From NCBI GenBank assembly GCA_922989275.2, contig OV277857.1, positions 2,976,001 through 3,040,000 of the forward strand: a stretch of DNA of 64,000 nucleotides, read 5' to 3'. A program made the translations under genes and the position numbers. Every line of letters starts with the position of its first letter. Position 1 is the first letter of the stretch. The notes under the pieces are model-generated. The model had not been told where the DNA came from. It worked only from the letters and a program-made list of their open reading frames with translations, and ran no database searches. Positions 21,280 to 31,117 of the stretch are shown piece by piece. The stretch is from Gari tellinella. Its lineage: Eukaryota > Mollusca > Bivalvia > Cardiida > Psammobiidae.

Positions 21280-21319
21280 GTAAGGCTGGCACACAATGTC
21301 ACAGTGGCCATAGAGGTCA

Positions 21320-21417
21320 TGGTTTAAGGTTATAAAGCTTTTTTGAGTTGAGTCTGACCAACCAAATGCTTGAGAACTACTTCAGACTCCACTCAAAAGC
21401 TTTATAATCTTAGACCC
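21320..21417. repeat. H element without its palindrome
   Basis: aaggttataaagc...gagttgagtctgacc and caaatgcttgagaac...ctcaaaagctttataatctt are the two H arms joined directly. Confidence 0.65.
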
Positions 21418-21508
21418 TTGTATTAGCTTCAATGGTTCCTTGATAAGTTGAACTCACTTAGTTGAATCTTTTCTGTACTAAACATATTTGACAATGGGCT
21501 ATCTCCTG

Positions 21509-21744
21509 TTAACCCTTTCAACCCTATAGTCCTCTGTAGAGAATACTGATTACATGTGCAAACAGTGTAGACCCTGATCAGAGGGCTCTTATAGGAGCCC
21601 TCTGATCAGGGTCTGCATTGTTTGATATTTTCATTTTGTTGTCATATCAAAAATGCAACAGTAGACTGGTTCAAAATACCTGTACTAGAAGAGTCCAAAA
21701 GGATTATAAATACCCACAAGAGGTATTTAGGGTTGAAAGGGTTA
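21509..21744. mobile_element. B2-like TTAA MITE
   Basis: TTAACCCTTTCAACCCTATAG to GGGTTGAAAGGGTTA. Palindrome GACCCTGATCAGAGGGCTC, centre TTATAGGAG. Confidence 0.75.
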
Positions 21745-22060
21745 CCCAGATTTTACCACTTACTAGAATGATCGGATACTTCAAACAGTTGTTGTCTCGA
21801 ACCATTTCCAATTCACTCATATCATTCAACCATAATCTAACATTTGACCTTGACCTAATTTAGACTTCAGAAGAATCAGAATAAATTGTGCATAAAGAGC
21901 TTCTGGGGTCTTTCTCCACTTGTAATTAGCTGGATGACGCGATATGACTGAAATACTGTTAAAAGCGACGTATAATCATAACAAATCAAATCAAATCTGA
22001 AAAATTGTCAAGGATGTCACTGAGGGCATGAGTGTTTGTTGAACACAGTCTTGTTTTATT
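21744..22060. mobile_element. Q element remnant
   Basis: Right part homologous to the Q copy at 50114-50744: cagttgttgtctcgaacc, tgaccttgacctaatttaga, and the end gagggcatgagtgtttgttg then aacacagtcttg. Confidence 0.6.
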
Positions 22061-22068
22061 ACCAATTG

Positions 22069-22114
22069 TTTACTGTATGTTTCAGTCGAAGGCTTTGAGG
22101 AAGTCTCAGTCGTG
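22069..22114 (+). pseudogene. broken duplicate of a PLC-beta acceptor and exon start
   Basis: tttactgtatgtttcag followed by codons reading SKALRKSQS and TGA, against AKALRKSQA at the true exon (22544). It carries an AG acceptor but is closed by the stop. Confidence 0.85.
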
Positions 22115-22535
22115 ACAAATGGTATATATTAGGACCACTAAACGTCTTTATTACGACCACTAAAGTGAAGGCAAAGTGATTGTATGTAAGTCAGGTGACA
22201 GCTTAAAGCAAGGTGACAATAAAACAGAAAGCTCCTAAAGGAGCTTTCTGTTTTACTGTCACCTAGCTTTTAAGCAATCACCTGTCGTAAATACCTAATA
22301 ATTAACCCAGGTGACTACTTAAAGCAGGTTGAAAGTAAAGCAGAATGCGCCTTGAGGCGCATTCTGCTTTACTTTCAGCCTGCTTTAAGCTATCATCTGT
22401 TAGGATGTAGGAAATATTTCCTATGTTGCACATTCATTTATGTATAAAATGGAACTATTTCCTTCAGTGGAGAAATAAACTAAAGGTGTAAAAAGGCGTA
22501 CAATTTTGTGGTGGTAATAGAGAGGTTTTACTGTA
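22115..22535. mobile_element. D element with nested A, ending 8 nt before an exon
   Basis: Left part ttacgaccactaaagtg, D palindrome GCAAGGTGACAATAAAACAG and complement, A copy (about 22303-22500), right end gtaatagagaggttttactgta. Confidence 0.75.
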
Positions 22536-22543
22536 TGTTTCAG

Positions 22544-22705
22544 GCAAAGGCTTTACGGAAGTCTCAGGCGGAAGTGTTTGTGGCGATGTGTAAGGACCAG
22601 TTCCAGGTAGAGCTAGACTTACTCATGAAGCATAACACTCCCATATATGAGGCCCTAAGACAGGTGATGGACCAAAACCACAAAGAACATGAAATGAGGC
22701 TCAAG
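22544..22705 (+). CDS. PLCB: PLC-beta exon: coiled-coil segment 3
   Basis: This exon has 54 codons. It begins AKALRKSQAEVFVAMCKDQF and ends HKEHEMRLK. The acceptor is tgtttcag/GCA and the donor AAG/gtaaca, phase 0 on both sides. It is predicted helical, rich in Q, K, E and M, and matches the PLC-beta C-terminal domain by position and composition more than by motif. A D-family MITE ends 8 nt upstream of the exon and supplies the pyrimidine tract. A broken copy of the acceptor plus the first nine codons lies about 460 bp upstream. Confidence 0.88.
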
Positions 22706-22741
22706 GTAACATAGCCATCCTGTCTATCATAGGAATACACA

Positions 22742-22931
22742 TACAGTCAAACTTCGATATCTCGACTCGCTTAACTCGAACTATCCGATAGTTCGACACA
22801 TGAACTGCATTATTTCATTAGGTCGAACATACCCATATTTCAAAGTTAAAACGTGGCTAAGCCACGTTTTAACTTTGAAATACGGGTATGTTCGATTTAA
22901 CTGAGTTCGAGATATCGAAGTTTGACAGTAT
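22742..22931. mobile_element. G element (TACAGTCAAACTTCGATATC)
   Basis: TACAGTCAAACTTCGATATC to GATATCGAAGTTTGACAGTA. Palindrome ATTTCAAAGTTAAAACGTGG with centre GGCTAAGCC. It begins 36 nt after the exon at 22544-22705. Confidence 0.85.
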
Positions 22932-23064
22932 AACTATTTAATATACAAGAAATATGTATACTGATTGAATTCATACTGGTTTATTTATTTAAAGGCAGAA
23001 TGTTTAGCTTTAGGATGTTTGTTTTAGAGTGTTATGACCAAGATAATTATGTATACTGATTGAT

Positions 23065-23222
23065 TTAACTCTTTACCAAATTACCTGTTTCTAGTTTTGA
23101 AGTCAGGTGACCACTTAAAGCAGGTTGAAAGTAAATTAGCATGTTTTAAGGTGCATTATGCTTTACAGTCTTCTTTAAGCTGCCATCTACTAGGATATAG
23201 AAACCCTTTCTTGGCTGTTTAA
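23065..23222 (+). mobile_element. A-family copy, decayed
   Basis: ttaactctttaccaaattac, imperfect palindrome, truncated right arm; joined at TTAA to the next A copy. Confidence 0.6.
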
Positions 23223-23470
23223 CCCATTACCACATAGCCTGTTTCTAGTAGTTTAGATATGTGACCTATTAAAGCAGGTTGAAAGTAAAGCAGAATGCGC
23301 CCTAGGGCGCATTCTGCTTTACTTTCAGCCTGCTTTAAGTTACTATCTGCTAGGATATCGAAAATATTTCTTATGGTACATGTTCATGACAGTATAAAAT
23401 GGAACTATTTTCTTTGGCGGATGAATAAAATGAATGCGCTAAAAGTCGCTTCTATAAGGGAAAGGGTTAA
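23219..23470 (+). mobile_element. A-family TTAA MITE, full length
   Basis: TTAACCCATTACCACATAGCC to AAGGGAAAGGGTTAA. Palindrome 23274-23341, near perfect. Confidence 0.85.
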
Positions 23471-23479
23471 ATTGGAACT

Positions 23480-23690
23480 ACAGTACAACCTCACTATTAC
23501 GACCCCTAAAACAAAAACTAATTGATTTGATAAAATACAGGTGACAGCTTAAAGCAAGGTGACAGTCAAACAAAAAGCTCCTGTAGGAGCTTTCTGATTG
23601 ACTGTCACCTTGCTTTAAGCTGTCACCTGGCATAAACACCTTATACTTAACAAAGAGGTCTTAATAGAGGAGTTCTAGTATATATTATGC
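23480..23690. mobile_element. D element
   Basis: TACAGTACAACCTCACTATT to the gaggagttctagta end. Palindrome CTTAAAGCAAGGTGACAGTC and complement with centre GCTCCTGTAGGAGC. Confidence 0.8.
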
Positions 23691-23791
23691 TTTCAGCAGA
23701 AGAATGAAAAGAATTTTTTAAAAATGATTTTCTGTGGTGAAATGGGTTAAAGGCAGAAATGATGAATTTATAATTAATGTTGTTTGTTTAG

Positions 23792-23959
23792 GCGCTTCAT
23801 GACCAAGAAGTGAAAGATCTGACCAAGAAGATGGATGCTCAAAGCAAGGAAGAGAGGCGGAATCTACAGAAGCTACACAAGGACAAACAGGCCTTCAATC
23901 GACTGAAGAGAGAAAACCAGAAGAAGCACATTGACACAGTCGTCACTGAGAGAACAAAG
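23792..23959 (+). CDS. PLCB: PLC-beta exon: coiled-coil segment 4
   Basis: This exon has 56 codons. It begins ALHDQEVKDLTKKMDAQSKE and ends KKHIDTVVTERTK. The acceptor is ttgtttag/GCG and the donor AAG/gtgtgt, phase 0. NRLKRENQKKHIDTVVTERTK is the local equivalent of the conserved PLC-beta stretch in which basic residues precede a T(K/V)xxxxER(K/T) motif, near the end of the C-terminal helix bundle. Confidence 0.9.
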
Positions 23960-24471
23960 GTGTGTTGACCACGAAAACTTCACAGCTATCATAAACCCCC
24001 TTTTTCCTTTCTTCAACATTTTACCAAAGAACATACTAGGAAAAAGTTTAAAAATCTTCTTCTCCAAAACAGATAGTGGACATTCCCAAAGATTGTTCAA
24101 ATTTGGCCCCTTGCATCAAAATTGGCCAGCTCTGTAGGTTCCAAATTTTCCTAAAATGTTTTCTTGAATCTTCTCTGTCAATATTGTTCAAATTATTGTC
24201 CTGGGGATATACTCAGCAATCATATTGTCATAATTTCTCAAAATGACAAACAGTTCAGACCCTGACAGGGTTCCCACAGGTCAGGGAAAAGTCCGGGAAA
24301 AATGAATATTATTCAATTTCAGGGAATTTTTAAATTGGTCAGGGAAAATTGGTGTTTCAGATAAAGTCAGGGAAATGTCAGGGAATTTTATAATTTGAGG
24401 CCTCAAAGTTCACTATTTTCAATCCTGAATTTCAAAATTGTCCTGGAGGAGAATCCCCAAAATCCCGCTTT

Positions 24472-25047
24472 AACCCTTTCCCCCATAGAAGCGACTTTTA
24501 GCGTATTTAATATATTCCTCCACTGAAGAAAATAGTTCCAGTTTATACTCTATGGACAATTCTAACACACCTCGCCCACACCCCTATATAAGCGAAGAAG
24601 GACCGTCTCAGTGTACGAATTTTCAGTAGAACACTCATGCGCTAAACTTTCGAACGTGACGTCATTTGGCTTCGAAAATGCGTACGCCAAGAAATGTAGC
24701 GCCGTTGCTTCGGTGCAAATTTCGGTTAAATTATGTGTTAGAATCGAAATAAAAAATTCATACCAGTGTTCTATCTAACAATCGAACACTGGTAGTCGTT
24801 GAGATGCTTGTAATTAAATCACTCGGCCTAAAGGCCTCGTGATTAAATTACTACGCATATCAACTCCTACCAGTGTTCGATTGCACGATAGAACACTGGT
24901 ATGAATTTTTTATTTCTTAAATATTTTATATAGCCTAGCAGATGGTAGTTTAAAGCAGGCTGAAAGTAAAGCACTGCTTTACTTTCAACCTGCTTTAAGT
25001 GATCACCTGTATTTAATGTTATAAACAGGTTATTGGGTAAAGGGTTA
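24472..25047 (-). mobile_element. A-family MITE split by S1
   Basis: TTAACCCTTTCCCCCATAGAA to the first break near 24555, resuming at about 24918 with ttatatagcctagcagatgg; palindrome shortened to taaagcactgcttta; ends GGGTAAAGGGTTAA. Confidence 0.75.
24555..24918. mobile_element. S1 palindromic element
   Basis: ttctaacacacctcgcccac..., gttagaatcgaaataaaaaa, then a long palindrome (ataccagtgttctat... with ggcctaaaggcc at its centre), closing with tttttatttctta. Confidence 0.6.
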
Positions 25048-25359
25048 ACGACAGGTGTATTGGAACATTGTGATTGTGAAAATTGACAGTATTACGTGCT
25101 GCTGCTTGTGAAAACGTAAGCTACATATATGTTAATATGTAATATGAGGTGAGAAATTGTATGCTGTCTTTGGAAATGTAATATTATTCACGTTATGCCA
25201 GATCATGAAAATTTGTAATTGATCAGGGAATTTTGGTCTGCTATTTCTGTGGGAACCCTGCCTTTAAGAGGCAGTTTGTAAATGATAAGTATACTGATGG
25301 ATTAATGGATTAAACTGAATGTGTTCTGTGTCCTGATTGTCTATTAATGTGTGTTTCAG

Positions 25360-25446
25360 TTACAAGAGATACTGGATGTACGATTAGACGAGCTAAGGAA
25401 AAAATTGGACACAATTAAAGATGACTTGGAACGAGACAAACAACAG
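25360..25446 (+). CDS. PLCB: PLC-beta exon: coiled-coil segment 5
   Basis: This exon has 29 codons. It begins LQEILDVRLDELRKKLD and ends ERDKQQ. The acceptor is gtgtttcag/TTA and the donor CAG/gtatag, phase 0. It corresponds to the final amphipathic helix of PLC-beta (leucines in heptad spacing with basic and acidic flanks). The intron before it is largely an R-family element with nested insertions; the intron after it holds an A-family MITE and the hAT-like element T1. Confidence 0.85.
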
Positions 25447-25496
25447 GTATAGTATAACAGAACTGACCGATAAACAAAATTACTGTATATCCCTAT

Positions 25497-25747
25497 TTAA
25501 CCCATTACCCCATAGCCTGTTTCTAGTTTTGAAGTTAGGTGATCACTTACAGCAGGTTGAAAGTAAAGCAGAATGTGCCTTAAGGCACATTATGCTTTAC
25601 TTTCAGCCTACTTTAAGCTATCACCTGCTAGGATAAAGGAAATATTTCTTCTGGTGAATATTCATGGCATGATAAATAAGAGCTATTTTCCTTAGTGGAG
25701 GACTAAATTTAAGGCTTAAAAAGGTGTATTTATGGATAAGGGGTTAA
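25497..25747 (+). mobile_element. A-family TTAA MITE, full length
   Basis: TTAACCCATTACCCCATAGCC to GATAAGGGGTTAA. Palindrome 25551-25620. It lies 50 nt inside the last PLC-beta intron. Confidence 0.85.
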
Positions 25748-26119
25748 ATGCCCTATGGGGTAATGCTAATCAGGGTTTCAGTGTTTAACATTTTGCACCC
25801 TAATAACAAAACAGTATTACCAATGCAAACAGTTCAGAGTTAGATGAAACACCACATACCGGTACATGTAATTACAATCCACATTAAGCTGATAGGCATT
25901 TTAACAGCTTAATGTGATGTATTATGGCTTCAATAATTCATGCACCAAGAAATGCAGCGTCACGTGTACATCTCATTTGATACCGAAAATAGTATGACGT
26001 AATAGAATTACTTTGAATCTCAAACTCTACCCATGTTCTATTGCACAATAATACGCTAGTATGAATTTTATTATATCTTTATTTAAACATAGATATGTTC
26101 CTTCTTTATCTAAATAGGG

Positions 26120-27293
26120 CATACATGTGATATCTCCCGATATGGCCGGGAGCTCCCGAAATTAGACCTCTACTCACGATCTCCCTGTCGGGAGACGAAA
26201 TCTCCCGATATTTCATTTGACCAGATTCATTTTTTTTAATATGAACTTTTATATCATTTACCTCGGTCGCCGACTCTAAAAATCGTAAAATTTGGCTTCA
26301 GAGTTATCTGGCCAATCCCTACACACGCTTATCACCAAACGCTAAAGTGATGCGTGTAAACACGTTACGCAATCGTCGATTACTTTGATTGTGTACATGG
26401 AGTTGTGTGGCACTATTGTTATGGCAGGCTGCGTGATAAGTATGTTGGGTAAAAGTTTACCCACACGCGCCGAGTAGATCTAATTGGTTATCAAAAATGT
26501 GATTGACAGTTTTCGCGGTAGAAAATTTAGACGCGTTATTTCGTTGTTAAAACCACACCCACTTTATGGCGCTAGTAAATGTCGTCTGCAGACTATGTCA
26601 TCTGCAACAATTCAATTCTCTAAGTTAATTTTTGTGCATTTTCTTTCAGAAAATATCAGTTTCAAACAGTTTGTATCTAGATGAGATGATGCGGCGTCTC
26701 ATCTGGATCCATACTGTTTGAAAAATCAATAACAGACAGTTCAGTTGCTAACTCTTTCTATATCTACTCCATAGACCATTTGAACTAATTCATTCATTCT
26801 CTCAAGAAAATAGATATATATATAGTTCCACTTTATCTTTACTAGTCATGAATAATAATATAAGAACCATACGAAATAGCTCTTATATCCTAGCAGTTGG
26901 TAGATCTAGCTTAAAGCAGGCTTAAACTTTTACTAAAGTAGAATGCTCCTGAAGAGTATTCTGCTTTACTTTCAGCCTGCTTTACACAACCATCCCTCTG
27001 CAGTACTAAGATACTAGAATAATAGGCCCATGTCAGTATTATAAGAATTATATCTCTGGGTGAAAAGTGTCTCTGTCTTAGTGGTCTATAGACTTATCTA
27101 TTCACTTATTTAAAAAAAATAAGCAATTAGTGATTAACTTATGAAAATATATAAAGTATTGGATTTTCATCGCCTGCGCCTAGTTCTGTCGCGAAAAAAG
27201 TGTCGCAAAAAAAGCTCCCTATTTGGTACCCCAATCTCCCTATTAAAATTTCCAGATCTCCCTATTTGGGTCCAAGAAAATATCACATGTATG
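26120..27293 (+). mobile_element. T1: hAT-like element, 8-bp TSD AAATAGGG
   Basis: Inverted ends CATACATGTGATATCTCC and GAAAATATCACATGTATG, with AAATAGGG duplicated at 26112-26119 and 27294-27301. Subterminal ctcccgatat repeats. The interior carries a decayed J-type palindrome (26660-26725) and an A-like palindrome (26907-26990). No transposase. Confidence 0.85.
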
Positions 27294-27360
27294 AAATAGG
27301 GGTATGTGTGTGGTATGTGAGGAACACATTTCTTACCGTGACTTTGTTTTTTGTTTGTAG

Positions 27361-27522
27361 ACAGAGAAGCAATTCAATGACCAGTTTGGACAAAAATGTG
27401 CCAGTGTACGGGAACAGTATCAAGAATTGTTAGATCTTAGGTTCTCATCAGCATCACCCTATCCGGGCACTGCCAACGGTGGAAATAGTGGCGAGGAGCA
27501 CGTTATAAAAACCCAGTTATAG
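27361..27522 (+). CDS. PLCB: PLC-beta terminal exon with stop and PDZ-ligand-like end
   Basis: This exon has 53 codons plus TAG. It begins TEKQFNDQFGQKCASVREQY, after ttgtttgtag, and ends GEEHVIKTQL. The first half continues the helix; the second half (residues about 28-45 of the exon) is a flexible SSASPYPGTANGG stretch. The last four residues KTQL fit the class I PDZ ligand pattern X-S/T-X-hydrophobic. Vertebrate PLC-beta3 is known to end in NTQL and to bind PDZ scaffolds, so scaffold binding is a reasonable inference here. Confidence 0.88.
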   Translation, partial: TEKQFNDQFGQKCASVREQYQELLDLRFSSASPYPGTANGGNSGEEHVIKTQL

Positions 27523-27900
27523 CACCAAGAAACCAACCCCAGCCAACATCATGAACACACAGACCAAAACTCAGGGCTCCAGATAAGGGGGGTATTTCAA
27601 AAACTAAAATCTTTATTTCTGAATAAAAGCTTATGGTGTGACTACTCATCAGAATCGAGACGATTCTAATGAGTAGTCACACCATAGGATTTGGTGCTGA
27701 AATGAGTGAGAAAAGGTTGAATTTGTACAGTTTACTCCCTCTTATCTGGAGCCCTGAAAACTGTTAACCAAGCCTCAGCATGACCACAAATAAACCTTTG
27801 AGAGTAAAGCATCTCCTTGACAGTGATCAACATACTGCTTTTGATCATAGCCAAGCATGCATGACAGGATTCAAGCTTCAGAGGGATATAGATTTATTAA
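27523..27900 (+). other. probable PLC-beta 3' UTR with MITE insertion
   Basis: This is non-coding sequence after the PLC-beta stop. An E-family MITE (27572-27756, TSD AAAACT) lies 50 nt after the stop. Candidate polyadenylation signals AATAAA occur at 27622-27627, inside the MITE, and at 27789-27794, just after it. Which is used cannot be told from sequence. Confidence 0.5.
27572..27756. mobile_element. E element in PLC-beta 3' UTR, TSD AAAACT
   Basis: CAGGGCTCCAGATAAGGGG to CTTATCTGGAGCCCTG with AAAACT at 27566-27571 and 27757-27762. Palindrome arm partly deleted (catcagaatcgagacgattc). Confidence 0.9.
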
Positions 27901-28325
27901 ACCAAGAAGCAAAATGCAATTTTCTGTTTGATAGAGATTTTGTCTTGTTACATTTTAGTGAATCAACTTCATTATTTTTGTTTGTTTCCTGAGCAAGCAA
28001 TTCAGACTCTTGACGAGATGCCACAATTTGCAGCGTCTCGCCTCAGTCTACACTGTTGACATTAAGTACATCAAACCAGATGAAATAAGGGTACAGGCCT
28101 AGTGCCGCTAATTTATGTGTGGTTATATAATATTGTAAAACATAATGGTGTCCATAAAAGCTACCTTTCAGAAGTGTTCCGTATTTTTTCTTATGCAAAT
28201 GATAAGATTTGTAGTTGATGGCTGTATGAATGAATTTTACAACTATTGTTGTGGTAAAAATAGTTTGATGTATGAGTTTTGTAAAGTTGAAGATGGGGTC
28301 AATGATATTGGACTTCAATTTCCTG

Positions 28326-28582
28326 GTAACTCATTACCCCATAAACACAGCATTTTATGCCTCTAATTTATTTCCCCGCTGAAGAAAATAGTTCTAATTT
28401 GTAGTCAAGAATATGTACCATAAGAAATAGTTTCTATATCCTAGCAGATGGTAGCTAAAAGCAGGTTGAAAGTAGAGCAGAATGCACCTTAAGGTGCATT
28501 CTGCTTTACTTTCAACCTGCTTTTAGTGATCACCTGTGACCTAACTTCATAACTAGAAACAACTTATGGGGTAAAGGGTTTA
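28326..28582 (-). mobile_element. A-family MITE
   Basis: taactcattaccccataaac to gtaaagggttta. Palindrome 28452-28527 with GGTTG/CAACC fully paired. Confidence 0.75.
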
Positions 28583-28860
28583 ACAATTTTCTATACTTAT
28601 TTTTATTACGTTTTCTCTTTTCTCATGATTTTGATCTCTATTTCCATTCTCATATTATTTTCAAAGCACAGTATGTCAAATTTTCAGACAACTCAAATTT
28701 AGCCTTGTTTTCAGCACATTCAGGTAACTTCTGCGGAAGTACTGATAGGGGGAAAATGAAATGAAATAAAATAAAGGCAATGTCTGTGCTTAATTAGAAA
28801 AGTTGATAAATTATCGATAGTCCCACTCTATGGAGGTCTGATTTCTTGCTGCCTATATCA
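28583..28860. other. intergenic, no feature recognised
   Basis: T-rich sequence; only a gaaatgaaataaaataaagg stretch near 28756 that includes AATAAA. Confidence 0.45.
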
Positions 28861-29127
28861 TTAAACCCTAGTGATATGTATAAGCATATTTTACAAACAA
28901 TGTACTTGCAGGCAGTACACTTGTCTTATGCAAACAGTAACAACCCTGAACAGAGGGCTCCTCCAGGAGCCCACTGTTCAGGGTCTGCACTGTTTGATCA
29001 TTTTGCATCAAATCATTAAAATCTACGAGGTTGCAATAAATCATTAAAATCTACGAGTACTCTATGTATTTTAAACTGGACTAGACTTAATTGTAAGCTG
29101 GAAGTGTTTATTTGAGGTTTCAGTTAA
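28861..29127. mobile_element. B-family MITE
   Basis: ttaaaccctagtgatatgt, palindrome caaccctgaacagagggctc and complement; the right part contains a small duplication of aaatcattaaaatctacgag. Confidence 0.7.
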
Positions 29128-29380
29128 AAGGGAGATAAAAGTAAGAGCAAGAGATAAATCTAGGTGAAAATAAACCTGAAAACTCCCTTTATTTTGCTTT
29201 TAGTGGCCTACTGCCTGAATCATTGATCTTCTTAAGAGTTGTCTTAGCCGTTGGGTCTTTATTGTATTCAGTAAAAACTAAGTTTTCTTTTATTATTGCA
29301 AACATTTGTACTAATATAGAGGGATGGGGGCAAAATTTCTAAGGTTAAGTTATATGATATTTGAGTTTTTTTGTATGTGT

Positions 29381-29790
29381 ATAGTAAAACCTCTCTATTA
29401 CAACCATTAGAATGAAGGATAATTGGGTGTATGAAAAACAGGTGACAGCTTAAAGCAAAGTAACCATAAAACAGAAAGCTCCTAAATGAGCTTTCCGTTT
29501 TATTTTCATCTTGCTTTAAGCAGCCACTTGCTTTAAACACCTAATAACTAGAACAATTTAGTGTTGGCAGAGCTCCAGATAAGGGGAGTATTTCAAAACC
29601 TAAAATCTCTATTTCTGAACTAAACCCTATGGTGTCACTACTCATTAGAATTGTCTCGAAGAGACGATTCTAATGAGTAGTAACAACATAGAGTTTGGTG
29701 CTGAAATGAGTGAAAAAAATGTATGATTTGTTCAGTCCACTCCCTCAGATTATCTTGAGCCCTGTGTGGTAATAGATGGTTTTACTGTAT
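29381..29790. mobile_element. D element with nested E
   Basis: tagtaaaacctctctattac to gtaatagatggttttactgta. D palindrome at 29448-29520; an E copy occupies about 29569-29762 near the right end. Confidence 0.8.
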
Positions 29791-30111
29791 AATCAGGTAT
29801 ACCTGTTACAATTTTGATCCCGGACACACTGCAAGTAAGAATGTTGTGATGTTTGTGACTTTTTTATACACTTTGTGAGTGACTGAGAATTGTTACCATG
29901 TTGAAATGTATAAACTTTTATGCTCTTGCAGCACTTTTGGTGAAATTAGCGATTGTTTTTTCTGTCGTATGTTTTTTCGTTACTATGTGAAGCTTGTCTA
30001 CTCCGAAACACTAGCTGTGCTATTAGGTATTGCCAGTTCAATGTTCATGGTATAATTTGATATCGAAAACCGACCAATACTCATACAGACCAGACACTAC
30101 AACTCCTTACT

Positions 30112-30362
30112 TATCCAATTACTCCATAGCCTGTTTCTAGTTTTGAATACAGGTGAATGCTTAAAGCAGGGTGAAAGTAAAGCAGAATGCGCCTTCAGGC
30201 GCATTCTGCTTTACTTTCACCCTGCTTTAAGCTTCCATCTACTAGGATATAGAAAATATTTCTTATCACACACTTTCATGACAGTATAAATTGGAACTAT
30301 TTTCCTAAGTGAAGGAATAATTTAAAGGCATAAAAAGGTGTATCTATGGAATAAAGGGTTAA
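30112..30362 (+). mobile_element. A-family MITE
   Basis: ccaattactccatagcctg to the ataaagggTTAA end. Palindrome GCAGGGTGAAAG...CTTTCACCCTGC, fully symmetric. Confidence 0.8.
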
Positions 30363-30559
30363 CTCTTCACTGTCAGAGTATCATCCCCCTAAAAATTGCC
30401 ATCCCTTTTTATTTCCTAAGTCATTTTTTTTTTACATTTTGACTGAAGAATCCTACAGTGTAACCCTGTTTTAACACCTTGAGGCAAAGTCCAACCATTT
30501 CATCAGGGTTTCAGTGGTTTTGGATTATTTTGTGAGGCCAAGACAATGAAGGGGTTTCC

Positions 30560-30842
30560 CATGGTGCATATTCATAACTAATTAAAGATGTAAAAAGGTG
30601 TATCTATTTGGTAATGGGTTAACCCTTTACCCCAGAGCCTGTTTCTAGGTTTGGAAATAGGTGACTACTTAAAGCAGGCACATTCTGCTTTACTTTCAGC
30701 CTGCTTTAAGCTATTTATCTGCTAAAATATAGAACACATTACTTATGATCTTAATTTGTGACAGTATACATTGGAACTATTTTCTTCAGTAGAGAAATTA
30801 ATTATAGGTGTAAAAAGGTGTATCTTTTTGGTACTTGGTTAA
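30560..30842 (+). mobile_element. A fragment plus A copy sharing TTAA
   Basis: Right arm (30560-30622) then TTAACCCTTTACCCCAGAGCC; the second copy lacks the left palindrome arm (aaagcaggcacattctgc) and ends at TTAA 30839. Confidence 0.7.
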
Positions 30843-31117
30843 GAGAAAGTGTTGTATGAAATTCTAGATTGCCATGATTTGAACTGGCAGTGACTATTAG
30901 CTGTGAAGTGTTTGCGGGAGTGGGAGTACCTTAAGGCATTGACCAATACATTGGTACCATCATGACATTTCCATTCGTGTTTTTGTCTTTCACAACAGAG
31001 CCACATCACGGGTAAAAAGGGCTTTTAGATATATTGCAAATAGTGTAGAACCAGATCAGCTGCTGCCTTAGAAACAGTGCTTCCAATTAGAGTGTGAAAC
31101 TGTTTGATAAAGTTCTG

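Larger units (their letters stand above)
24266..25260. mobile_element. R element (CAGGGTTCCCACAG) with nested A and S
   Basis: CAGGGTTCCCACAGGTCAGGG at the left and CTGTGGGAACCCTG at the right; internal tcagggaaat words. An A copy (24472-25047) inserted in it is itself split by S1. Confidence 0.8.
20234..27522 (+). other. PLCB: phospholipase C beta gene, 3' portion (six exons)
   Basis: This span covers the last six coding exons of a phosphoinositide-specific phospholipase C beta gene. The family hydrolyses PIP2 to IP3 and diacylglycerol at the plasma membrane downstream of Gq. Only the distal C-terminal domain is here, the long helical coiled-coil that binds membrane and Galpha-q; the PH, EF-hand, catalytic X/Y and C2 exons must lie upstream of the window or be unrecognised in it. 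Every exon starts and ends in phase 0 and has AG/GT borders. Joined, they give about 260 residues rich in K, E, Q and L, then a Gly/Ser-rich tail. The start DELKKEKSYFKML and the segment VQVDKLL match the beta1/beta4-type C-terminal domain as I remember it; the subtype is not certain. Confidence 0.88.

Noticed and set aside
22303..22500. A palindromes as Rho-independent terminators or riboswitches
   Set aside because: Stem-loops followed by T runs look similar, but this is animal DNA and the structures belong to dispersed MITEs.
28043..28318. 91-aa minus-strand ORF downstream of PLC-beta
   Set aside because: No recognisable motif; composition expected from AT-rich sequence.
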